A stretch of DNA of 21,583 bases, from NCBI GenBank assembly GCA_903772945.1, contig CAICTM010001846.1:1-21583 (forward strand). Reading direction: 5' to 3'. Each line of letters starts with the position of its first letter. Within the stretch, counting starts at the first letter, position 1. Below are positions 9,348 to 17,983 of this stretch, piece after piece. The notes beneath the pieces were generated by a model that made no database searches, was not told where the DNA came from, and saw only the letters and a list, made by a program, of their open reading frames with translations. The stretch comes from Seminavis robusta (taxonomy: Eukaryota; Bacillariophyta; Bacillariophyceae; Naviculales; Naviculaceae). A program made the position numbers and the translations under genes.

Positions 9348-10927
9348 GTGAAAAGATGGGTATCTGCATGGGAAACTGGGAAGCTTGGGGTATACTAGGG
9401 AAAGGGCCAAAAGTCGGCAGCGCAAGCAGCAAGAGCGCAATCTTGCAGTGACTGCAAACGGCTGTAATACTAATGCTAATAATACATAACTATCAAAGAA
9501 CGATACAACCACACTTTCGCTCCACAACTAGCTGGCTAGTACCAGTACTTCTTGGCTGGTGTAGCATAGCGCCTGAAGAAGCAAGCAAGGATCATTCGAA
9601 TACCCAACAAAAGCAATCAGTACTGTACTGCAAGAGACAGTAAGTCTAGTCCTAGTCTACTAATCCATGTCAGTATCTCGCAAAGTTCGGGTTCAGTCCT
9701 TTGCAATTCCTGACTGCTGGCTGCTTGAGCAACAAGGATTCCCCGCAAACACGGAGAAAAGGACAAGATAAGCCAGCGATATCCCAAGAAGCCAGTGTGG
9801 AAGAAAGTCCCTCTACAGGTTGACCATGTAGCTACTGGTACTACAAGTACCTGGTACATTAGTTTCTTGATAGTTGTCTGTTTCACGGCTTTCCTGTCTT
9901 CGACCTGAATGACAGTACTATTCTCAATTCGTTGCAGACACAAGATCGCCGCCTCTGCCGTCTCAAGTGACTTCAGTGTCCCCAACGCCAATCTTCCATA
10001 AAGTATAAGTGCCCCCAATCCCCAATCTTTCCATTCAAGTGATTTGGAATTGATCCTGAGCCTTCTTCCTGCTTGGTCCTCCTTATTTTACAGCTATCTT
10101 ACTTGCTCTCTTTGCCAGTCTTCTCAGCACATAACAATAGTACACGAAGTACATTGTAAAGTCATGTAGGGCATTCACAGATCTGATCGCAGCAACCTCA
10201 AATAAAATAGGCAATTGGACGCTGCCGGTATAAACCAACCAACCAAGATCGCAAGCTACGCAAGCTACATGTACACAAGCTTCCGCACAAGAGTGATGAA
10301 GGCAATAGCGGGCGCCACGCAGATCCTTGGGGCCTGTCGGGCATCTGATGACTGATTGTGTCTCTAGAAAGCCTTCTTCCACTGAAATAAAGCCTCTCAA
10401 TATCTCAAACTGTCCATAGCTGCTCTCATGTTTAAATAGACGATAGTGACGTTCGAGACAAAGAATAAGTATGAACAGCCCGCTCTGGCCATGTCATCAC
10501 AACTCTTCGCATTTTGAGCTATTCTGGCTAGAATTACATAACGAGCAAGGTTGACACAAGCGAACGCAAATTTTATCAAGGAACTGACCCTTAAGGAATG
10601 CGACTCAAGGGGCAGTATCATACAGTCATGGATGGCTTCTACTTCCGATAGCTACCAGTCTTTCGGTACTCGACTAACCGTGACTTCTTGGATTTCTTCC
10701 TCAATCGAGCTTCTGGAACAGAAAGTAGAAGTCTGAACATTTTTCTAGTGGTACCGATACCCTGGTAGTCTGGATTGAACGTTTTGGCCACTCACCCACC
10801 ACCAACACTCCTGCTGTGCAACTCTGTTTGATCACTTTTTAATTTCCCAAGAGCTCATTATTTCTTTGGTCTGTGTATCTACGGTACCGGTTAGGCTAAG
10901 CGAGGCCCACAACAGTAATAGCTAGCA
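9348..10927. other. Intergenic region with three weak minus-strand frames
   Basis: Between the first two small RW-family genes. The minus strand carries three consecutive open frames of 74, 105 and 133 codons (10621-10397, 10400-10083, 10018-9617). The first two overlap by four bases. They are Leu/Ala/Cys-rich but show no domain, so they may be chance or a decayed gene. The end of the region, up to 10927, has TACGGTACCGG and GCTAGC (10921-10926) just before the next start. Confidence 0.5.
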
Positions 10928-11428
10928 ATGTGCATCCCCAAACATGGCGCTATCTCTCCAATGCAGACTTTCTTGGCGGATTTGCTGATGGATGCTTCCA
11001 TGGAATCCTCTGCCGTCGTCTCACCCGTGCTAGTCGTAGACAATGCTCGGTGCGGGCGCACACCAGCTGCCTTGATGTCGGATGAGACGAGGTATCACAA
11101 TGACAATGATGCAAGCGGCGGAAGTGGTTGCACGGGAGGGCATCGCAGAAGAAGACGGAATCGCTGGCATTGTTCCTCTTCGTGTGCTTTTGACAGTAAA
11201 TCCAAACCAGCATGCCCTCCATCACCCCCTACTCGCAAGCCCTCCAGGAAGGCCGAAACACGGTGGGAAGAATCCCCCAAGAAGACTACGACTGGGGATC
11301 AACAAGGCTACCAAACCAACGAGACTGACAAGACTTCACCTCCAACAAGGCCACAAAGGCATGTAGAGGAGAGAAAAAGAAGAGTTACCGAAAACCCTTG
11401 CATGGTTCTCCCAGTGGCATCCTATTGA
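10928..11428 (+). CDS. Small Pro/Arg/Ser-rich protein of the RW/PxxPxR family, copy B, shifted 5' end
   Basis: The frame is open from ATG 10928 (166 residues). By comparison with the other copies the natural start is either Met12 (10961) or, before a frame shift, the ATG at 10944, which has the better context AACATGG. The N-terminus reads M12-Q-T-F-L-A-D-L-L, close to A-Q-Q-T-F-L-S-T-L-L in copy C, and later V37-D-N as in that copy. Residues 73-80 (R-R-R-R-R-N-R-W) and 97-115 (P-P-S-P-P-T-R-K then R-W-E-E) match copy A. The distal motif is S137-P-P-T-R-P-Q-R144, followed by a basic stretch E-E-R-K-R-R. The Arg/Cys content is high and no membrane helix is visible. Function is unknown. Confidence 0.5.
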   Translation: MCIPKHGAISPMQTFLADLLMDASMESSAVVSPVLVVDNARCGRTPAALMSDETRYHNDNDASGGSGCTGGHRRRRRNRWHCSSSCAFDSKSKPACPPSPPTRKPSRKAETRWEESPKKTTTGDQQGYQTNETDKTSPPTRPQRHVEERKRRVTENPCMVLPVASY

Positions 11429-12262
11429 CAGTGGAAGCAAGTGTAGCACAACCTGCTGAAGAACACACACAGGAACACAATACGGGGTACCCACAACAGG
11501 AAGTAGTTGTGGTATGATTTCCTTTGCATGAACCATAGCTAGATAGTGTAACGATTACGGTATTCTACCTTTTGCAAAGAATCCGCGCTGTCTATTACCT
11601 TAGTTTTTGTAGTCGGAGCTTTAGCCGCGCACGGAGCTAGCTACCGGTACGAACACCCATGATCCGAAGCAGTCACGCTAGCTAGAGAGGAGCCTTGCTT
11701 CCTGTCTGGGTAGGCATTGCAGGCAGTTGAGGACACAGGTCTGAGCATAAACACACAGGGACGATCTTGGGGCAGTTCTGGCTCCAGCAATGAACCACAC
11801 AGAGCGAACATTCTTCTTGCTTCGTCGGGGCGCCTGAATGTGACTGGTGACTGTTGCGAGGACATGATGTGAGCTCTCAACCTCTCACGAGCTTTTGTAG
11901 CCCAGCGAGCTCTGTTTATCCACTATCTCCAAGAGGTTGGAGACCTGTGCAGAAGGAACGGGACAGTTAAAATCACCGGCACCATAGCAGAAATGCGTCG
12001 TGGCGGGCGCTGGTGCGGCTTGAACCCGCACCTCGAGCCGTGTCACAAAAAGAATTGTTGTCAAAATCCAGGATATGTTAACGTTAGAGTTACCCCTGAA
12101 GGAAATCCTTTGCAGAGTGAGAGCCAGTCAGTCACAGACGAAGCACAGCCAATTGGGACCAACACCACACACCACACTATGCTTCACCAATCTCTTGTCC
12201 TTGGGGTTGTTAGGAGAGAATTCAGGGTAGGTACCAGTCGACTTGTAGGTAGTTAGGCATTA

Positions 12263-12331
12263 TTTCTCAAGCTACTGTGGGGTCTACTGTGGGAATCATT
12301 TCTCAAGCTTCTGTGGGATCTACTGTGATGC
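12263..12331. repeat. Two-copy 36-bp tandem repeat
   Basis: TTTCTCAAGCT starts at 12263 and again at 12299. Each copy continues with CTGTGGG, TCTACTGTG and a purine. The copies differ by a few substitutions. Confidence 0.8.
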
Positions 12332-12674
12332 AGAACAATCATATGCTAATAGGAGCGGCAATCAGCCAAAAGAAGAAATGGAAGCGTTAAGAAAGATAAG
12401 CCACAAGAGCAAACTTTTAAAAGGCAGAGAGCAAAAGATCGCAACAATCCAGCAGCCTGAACAAGTGCCTTACTTTCTCATTTAGCCTTGTACCTCGTAT
12501 AGCTTGCCTGGGCACCGACAGAGTTAGCACACTGCGAAAAACATGCCAACACCAGCAATCTCTCAATGACAGTTTGGGGAGAACGCAACTCTTTTCCTTT
12601 ACCCAAAGCCGTCAACGACAGGGGCACTCGTAATTCACTATTCACCGGGCCCATTGCAAATTGTGGCGCTTCCG

Positions 12675-12848
12675 ATGAACCGGAGAGTATATACCCAAAA
12701 GACTTTCAATCCCGAAGCCAGCCAGCGGGCCTTCCTTGTCGGATGTTTCTTGTGTGTTATTGCTCTCTCTATCAATTGGGTCGACCAAATATTCAAAGCG
12801 CCTCGTGCTTCAAGCACCATGGTTGTAGACTTTGATGAGAAGAGTTAA
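12675..12848 (+). CDS. Doubtful 57-residue single-helix membrane peptide
   Basis: From ATG 12675 the frame encodes a basic N-terminus (M-N-R-R-V-Y), one clear hydrophobic helix at about residues 20-36 (A-F-L-V-G-C-F-L-C-V-I-A-L-S) and a short polar tail ending D-F-D-E-K-S. The same frame is open upstream to 12570, without another ATG but with reasonable composition, which could be an exon of a spliced gene or a remnant. I recognise no family. Confidence 0.25.
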   Translation: MNRRVYTQKTFNPEASQRAFLVGCFLCVIALSINWVDQIFKAPRASSTMVVDFDEKS

Positions 12849-14485
12849 CTAAACAGCCACCAAAGTCTTGGAATCATTCAATGAATTTACTAGTATCAAC
12901 TTTACTTGGGAAGATTGCCTAGCCCGTACATGTGCTCGTGGTACGAAAACGATTGCGTCCACGGGAGCGCGCTTCACGCAGCCTGGATGGTTGATGCCAA
13001 CTGGGTAGTAGCAGTTCAGAATGGAACAGAGTGCCATGGCAGGACTCTTTGATGCCATCTGAGGATCTCCCAGGGTAGATGTGTGGTCGTCACTAAGATA
13101 GCTACGTCACCGGTATCGATTGCTCCATGTTTATAATACTACACAGACAGGTTTACAAAGGGAATACCCGCATCATATTCAAGAGAAATTGCAAAACAAC
13201 CCATCAGCTCTGCCATTGCCACCGGTGTGGCGTTCTATCAAAGCCACCAGGCACAACGCATAGAAGAAAGCAGCCAAGTGGATGGGGGTGGATTCACATG
13301 ACCATAGGAGCGGAGCGATCTGTGTCGGCGGCCACAGGTATCAGAGTTGAGTGAGGGTTCTCTGATGACTCCGCACCATCATCTGCAAGAACTATAAATG
13401 TAAAGAGTCAGAAGTAGGAACCAGTCTTCCTTTGAGTGTTTGCTACTACATGTACTAAAGCAACTTCTGGCTGAAATGGGCGAACATGGATCTAAGAATG
13501 CAGTTGCCCTTCCCATCAACAACATCAATCAGACATGCTGTACGAGAGGAAGGAAGGGACCACTGTAGACCTTTGCCGCCTTCCCTCAAACATGTTCGTT
13601 TTACCACCAATCTGTTCACAAGCAACCAGTGGGAGGACTGGCAAAGAATCCCCATGTCTTCTATCTGATGGATTCGTGGAATGACAACATATACTAGCTA
13701 GACGTCCGAGGAAGGCAAGTGCGTTTGCTATTATTTGTCGACATGGGGACCCGCTGACCACCATCAGCACCTCGAACCTCCTGCCAAGCGTCCAAGCCAG
13801 CAAGCAACAGACTCTCTGTCGGCTTCGGTGGAACGAGAAAGAGCTGGGTGGCAATGAAATTCTGTTGTACAAGAGCTGTATTCTACATTCTGAATGATCA
13901 ATCACTGCTCAGTACAAGTAAGTACTTGGCGGTGGGACTGATGGGGTGCGTGACAGGAGCTTGGGTGGGTCAAAGAAGCCGGATGCTGGAGGCAGTTCCA
14001 CCTTCTTTTCCTCTTTTGGCTTTGAGAGCTCTTTGGTTGACCCTTCGCTTGGTGGTTCTTGGCAATGTCTGCTTGGACTAACTACTGAGAGACTGAGAGT
14101 GCTCTAGCTAGCCAGCAGGACCCAGCACCCAGCGGCACATCATGATGAATGAACAGTGTAAAGCAGCGCTGCCAATTAACCCTTGTTGAAGTTTGGTGTC
14201 TTAACAATAAGTACCTAAGTGCCTGGGTAGTACTAAATGACTTAACCATGATTCTTCGGCTTCACCTTTTGCCAATAACCTCATAAGAGTTGGAAAGCGA
14301 AGAACAAGGGAGACATAGCCCTTAAAACACCAGAGGAGTTCTTTCAATTCAGCCGAATTTCTCAGTTCTTTGCGAACTGCGATCCAGCTTTTCAGCTTTG
14401 CGGCTCTGGTTCCCTCCAAGCTCACAAAACTATTCCGACAACTCTCATACTTTCAAATTTTTCTATCCACACCACAACCATCAAC

Positions 14486-14824
14486 ATGGCTTTCTCCGCA
14501 CAACAAACGTTCTTATCTACCCTACTGCAGAACAATTCTGCGTCCTCCATGGATATCGTTGCTGACAATGCCGCTGGGGCATCCTTCTCTTGCGTGAAGA
14601 AAAGCAAGCGCCCTTCTCGCTCTCGTTGGCAAGCAGAAGAAGGGTCCCAGCCCAGAAGAAGTGATACCCTCCACCAGCCCAGAAGATCGGAAAGCAATGA
14701 AAATGATATCCTCCGACGATGGGAAGAAGCTTCCGGGGTTCATGGACCAGAAAAGTCCCAACTGCCACCCGAAATCCCACAAAGAGGGATTCCGAACTAT
14801 CCTACTTGGGCCATTGCCGCATGA
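14486..14824 (+). CDS. Small Arg/Ser-rich protein of the RW/PxxPxR family, copy C
   Basis: A 112-residue frame starting at CAACATGG after a CA/pyrimidine-rich leader. The N-terminus M-A-F-S-A-Q-Q-T-F-L-S-T-L-L with V25-A-D-N28 matches copy B (10928-11428) almost position for position. The middle has K38-K-S-K-R-P-S-R-S-R47-W48-Q. An internal duplication gives Q-P-R-R-S at 55-59 and 64-68, and a second R-R-W-E-E sits at 77-81. The distal motif is P94-P-E-I-P-Q-R100, then a short hydrophobic end (P-T-W-A-I-A-A). It is shorter than copy A and lacks that copy's Leu/Ala tail. No membrane helix or signal peptide is seen. Function is unknown; it is likely a soluble, largely disordered protein. Confidence 0.55.
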   Translation: MAFSAQQTFLSTLLQNNSASSMDIVADNAAGASFSCVKKSKRPSRSRWQAEEGSQPRRSDTLHQPRRSESNENDILRRWEEASGVHGPEKSQLPPEIPQRGIPNYPTWAIAA

Positions 14825-15570
14825 TTCTGCACCTCTTAACTTCCATCTAATCGAGCCCTTCAGACTCAGATTCTTCCATCAGAAGACACTAGCTAAGTGC
14901 CATGGAGGCTGGACGGACTCTCTTGCTGATTATTCATCAGACACCACACTGCCAATACCATTTTTGCCATGACATCTGAGACTTTGGATCATCCGGGACG
15001 GGGTTCTTCTGCGGCTACTAAAGCAAACTAAGAGCATTTCTTAGACTATCTGATACAGTATTACGGTAGCTCCACGTTATCCTTCTAGTTAGAGCACGCT
15101 TAGATGTTAGATTGGTTGCATGTTGGCTCCTGCCAATTGGCCAGTGACCACCGCCTCGGTGCGTGTACCGGTACGAGTTGTAGGCAACCATGTTAATCGT
15201 AGTCTGATAATCTCTACTCTGAGTAACAACTAGAGCTATTGCATTAATGGTGGCAGACTATGGCAGTTTGGTCTCCATCCAGTCTTCTCGTCTGTGGCTT
15301 TTCACTGTTTGGATGCAATGCAGAATTTTCGCTTCGTGTTTGCCACTCGTGGGTGCTCACTCAGTTTGCCTCTTTGCTTGCCACAAAGAAGCACACGGAC
15401 ACGAACACAGGGCTCTTTAATTCGTTTTTGGAATGACGTCTCTTGGGAAAGGAGTTGCAACAATAAATCAGCGTTCGAATTGGAGGCGCTAAAAGTGCGA
15501 TTGGATGGCTGTGGATGTTCCATAAAGGTTGTTCCCTTCTTATCACCTAATCTGCCCCAACGTAAGCCGG

Positions 15571-15730
15571 TGAGAAGGATCGAGGTCCACGAGATCGAGC
15601 CGAACCACAGGAGGGAGGAGAATGCTAGCATGACCGGAGCAATGCTTTTTGACACTTACTTTTTGTCTGATGAGAAGGATCGAGGTCCACGAGATCGAGC
15701 CGAGCAATCGTTTTTGACACTTTTTGTCTG
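15571..15730. repeat. Direct duplication, period 100 bp, with 33 identical bases
   Basis: A 33-bp block that opens TGAGAAGGATCGAGG and ends GATCGAGCCGA is present exactly at 15571-15603 and 15671-15703. Each copy is followed by a GCAAT...TTTTTGACACTT...TTTTGTCTG block. In the second copy about 35 intervening bases are missing. Perfect identity suggests a recent duplication. Confidence 0.9.
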
Positions 15731-15748
15731 CTAGGTGAATCTCTCATC

Positions 15749-16000
15749 ATGGGCTTCGTTTTCGCTACTTTGGCAACCAAGCAACCAAGCAGGCAGTATC
15801 CAAAAGCGAAACATGTTCTAGCGATCTTGTGGCTCTGTATTGTCTATTCTGCACCCATTGCTTTCGGTCCAGGGACTGTTGTTGCAAGGTGTGTTGTCTC
15901 TGTCAGCCAGACAGTATTACAGTATTTATTAGCACTCTCGCGTTTTGCTGGAATTGATAATGTCTCTTCTGCTGCCGCTTTCGGTCCACGGAGCACGTGA
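15749..16000 (+). CDS. Doubtful 83-residue hydrophobic protein
   Basis: It starts at CATCATGG, the same context as the better-supported genes here, and ends in TGA. The peptide has a short polar N-terminus (K-Q-P-S-R-Q-Y-P-K) and then a mostly hydrophobic stretch from about residue 24 to 65 that could be one or two membrane helices. An internal repeat gives I-A-F-G-P and A-A-F-G-P 39 codons apart, from a GCTTTCGGTCCA block at 15860 and 15977. No family is recognised, and it may be non-coding. Confidence 0.3.
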   Translation: MGFVFATLATKQPSRQYPKAKHVLAILWLCIVYSAPIAFGPGTVVARCVVSVSQTVLQYLLALSRFAGIDNVSSAAAFGPRST

Positions 16001-16363
16001 AGTACCACCATTCATAACCCCACAGCCATCCAAAAAGATCCCCAAGGCCGGTAGAGCGAACACGCGAAAGCAGTCATTTGTTGGAAGCAGTCTTCAGTTT
16101 ATCTTTTGACGACTCGTGTAGCCAGCAAGCCAACGAATCCTGACTGCAGCTCAAGACAACTTTGCTCTGGGATGCGTGCGTAGTACTGTACCGTTGCTGT
16201 GGGCTATCTGGAAGGCAGCAATGGTATCGTATCGATCGAGGAGGCTATTCTTTTTCTTTGCTGACGGCCAGCCATGGACTTCGGGTACAGCAAGCAAACG
16301 AGCAAACGAGCAATCAGTTAAGACATAGCAGACTTCTTAAGGTCAGCACTGTGCTGTTTTGCT

Positions 16364-16789
16364 TTGCACGGGGCTCTCGTCGACGAAGAGAAAGAAGTTC
16401 TTTTGTCTTCCTCTTCAACGCTAAGCGAAATTTGCATGATTCGCTCTCTGATGAGAATTGCTGGCTGTCACACATCAAAAGCAAACCCACACCATGCATT
16501 TGATCAGTCACCGCCAGAAGGACCACCATCATATCTGGCAGCCGAGTTTGCAAGAGCAAGAACAAGATTGATAGTCTATGGTAAACTCAACCAGAATGAA
16601 CAGCAGATGATGAGAACATTTATTTGCAGCACAGGCATCGTAGTGGTATCAAAATTGAATCCTGCGAGTCCGCCAGTCAAGCCACAGATGATTGCCGCCA
16701 AGACATCCACGAATCACCCGCACAACGTCGCGGCAGTACCGATACCTGTCTGTTGGCTGCAAATCTACCGGTATCTGAATCCAAGCTAG
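16364..16789 (+). CDS. Doubtful open frame, unknown product
   Basis: The frame is open from 16322 to the TAG at 16789, with its first ATG only at 16436. The translated stretch has gene-like composition: an acidic, Leu/Ser-rich first part, then P-P-E-G-P-P-S-Y-L-A-A-E-F-A-R-A-R, then P-P-V-K-P. The missing early ATG means it would need an upstream exon, or it is a chance frame. I cannot assign a function. Confidence 0.2.
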   Translation: MHGALVDEEKEVLLSSSSTLSEICMIRSLMRIAGCHTSKANPHHAFDQSPPEGPPSYLAAEFARARTRLIVYGKLNQNEQQMMRTFICSTGIVVVSKLNPASPPVKPQMIAAKTSTNHPHNVAAVPIPVCWLQIYRYLNPS

Positions 16790-16818
16790 CTCCTCCAAAA
16801 TTCTTTGCATGGAGGTCC

Positions 16819-16838
16819 CTAGCTAGCTAGCTAGCTAG
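16819..16838. repeat. (CTAG)5 tract
   Basis: Five tandem CTAG units, self-complementary over their whole length. This is the longest example of the CTAGCTAG word that recurs through the intergenic DNA of this window. Confidence 0.95.
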
Positions 16839-17794
16839 TAGATAACTGAATACGAGGAGAAGGAACTTTTTGTGCACAACCTGGCCGAACCGGATATGCA
16901 CTTGTAGAACGAGGTTAACTTAGGAAGTACAAAGTCCCCGGAGGGATTATTAAGAACGAGGAGATGGATGTGGTGTTGGATTATTTGGTCTTTGAAGGAG
17001 GTATGGGACCATGGATAGGTCCGATGACCCAAACTGAGATAGCTACGAACAACAAGAACAACAACAGGAACAACAACAACAAACTTACTACAAGGTTGTG
17101 CTCTCTGTACCGGTGGGTTGGTTGCTGGCGGGATTGTTTGTTTGCACATACAAAGAATAGTTCCGAGTGCAGAACAAGCAGACACTGTCATAGCAATATA
17201 TGACTAAGACCAATCAAGGGTTATGAAATGAATGACTGATCTATGAAGGCTTAAAGTAAGGCAAGAGAAAGGGCCATTGAGTCCCTTGAAAGCGTTGGAC
17301 GCACAAAAAAATGAGACGGTCACATAGAGATAGCTCGAGCCCGCCATTCATGTAGCTGACAAGGAACTAGCTAGCTCCCAACGAGATGACCGCGACACTA
17401 AAGTCATTGCTTGAAAAGCACCTTTTCGTAGTGCAGCCCCGTAGAGAAGGGCGTAAAGCTCCAAGGGAGCCTGCACCCAACCCAGCAAAGTGGTTGTCCT
17501 GACGTCCTGACAGTATTGGCACAGCCTGGTAGCAGCCGAGGCAAGGAGTATCTATTAGACTACAGCAGCTTCAGCTTCAGCTAGCTGTGGACGAAGGGTA
17601 TCTACGGTATCAACGGCATCAAGCTTGTGCGAAGGTGCTTCTCTGTGGCTACTGCCGGTAGTAGAGCTGTGTTTGTCGGGTTAAAGAAGACTAGCTACGG
17701 TAGACAAGAAGATTGGTGAAGGAACCATCGGCTGAGCAGCTTCACACGGCTTTGAAGAAGGAAACTTCTCTTTGCTACAACGGCATTATCCTAT

Positions 17795-17836
17795 CAAGGG
17801 TATCAAGGGTATCCTATAGTATCCTTTCAAGGGTAT
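17795..17836. repeat. Three CAAGGGTAT repeats upstream of the membrane-protein gene
   Basis: CAAGGGTAT occurs at 17795-17803, 17804-17812 and 17828-17836, interspersed with ATCCTAT/ATCCTTT, about 150-190 bases before the start at 17984. The position suits a promoter-proximal element, but a simple-sequence origin is equally possible. Confidence 0.5.
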
Positions 17837-17983
17837 TATCTATCCATCCTGCGAGCTACCGTTCCTGCTACCCATAGCTACCAAAGCAATCCTATCATTA
17901 ACTGATCTGTCTACCTGATTTGATCTTATCCTACCGTCTTTCCACACATATTTTAATAAAACAACAACAACAACACTGTCACC

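Larger units (their letters stand above)
11429..14485. other. Gene-poor intergenic region
   Basis: It holds CTAGCTAG at 11678-11685, 13694-13701 and 14104-14111, TACCGGTA at 11642-11649, a two-copy 36-bp repeat near 12263, and scattered frames under 130 codons. A minus-strand frame 11880-11641 (79 codons) has fairly gene-like composition, with M-S-S-Q-Q-S-P and R-R-P-D-E-A-R-R, but no known domain. The pyrimidine- and CA-rich last ~60 bases form the leader of the gene at 14486. Confidence 0.5.
14825..17983. other. Gene-poor intergenic region with several short repeats
   Basis: Apart from the entries listed separately, I see no confident gene. A plus-strand frame 15294-15734 (146 codons) runs through a duplicated segment and has no domain. 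Another frame is open from 16322 to 16789 (about 155 codons). CTAGCTAG lies at 17367-17374, TACCGGTA at 15166-15173 and 16766-16773, and an interrupted AAC tract at about 17048-17081, inside a 79-codon frame from 16964. The final ~25 bases, rich in CAA, are the leader of the gene at 17984. Confidence 0.5.

Noticed and set aside
9017..9451. 144-codon plus frame overlapping RW-family copy A
   Set aside because: It is an alternative frame of the copy A coding region; the motifs shared with the other copies are in the 8871-9347 frame.
12014..12034. tRNA-like T-arm (GGTGCGG, CTTGAAC loop, CCGCACC) on the minus strand
   Set aside because: It is a perfect 7-bp hairpin, but the TTCAA loop is out of register with a real T-stem, and no acceptor, D or anticodon arms pair around it.
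13486..13905. Overlapping frames on both strands (60 codons plus, 126 codons minus)
   Set aside because: Composition is not gene-like and no RW-family motif or helix pattern holds up.
15294..15734. 146-codon frame across the 100-bp duplication
   Set aside because: It has no domain or good start context, and part of its length comes from duplicated intergenic DNA.
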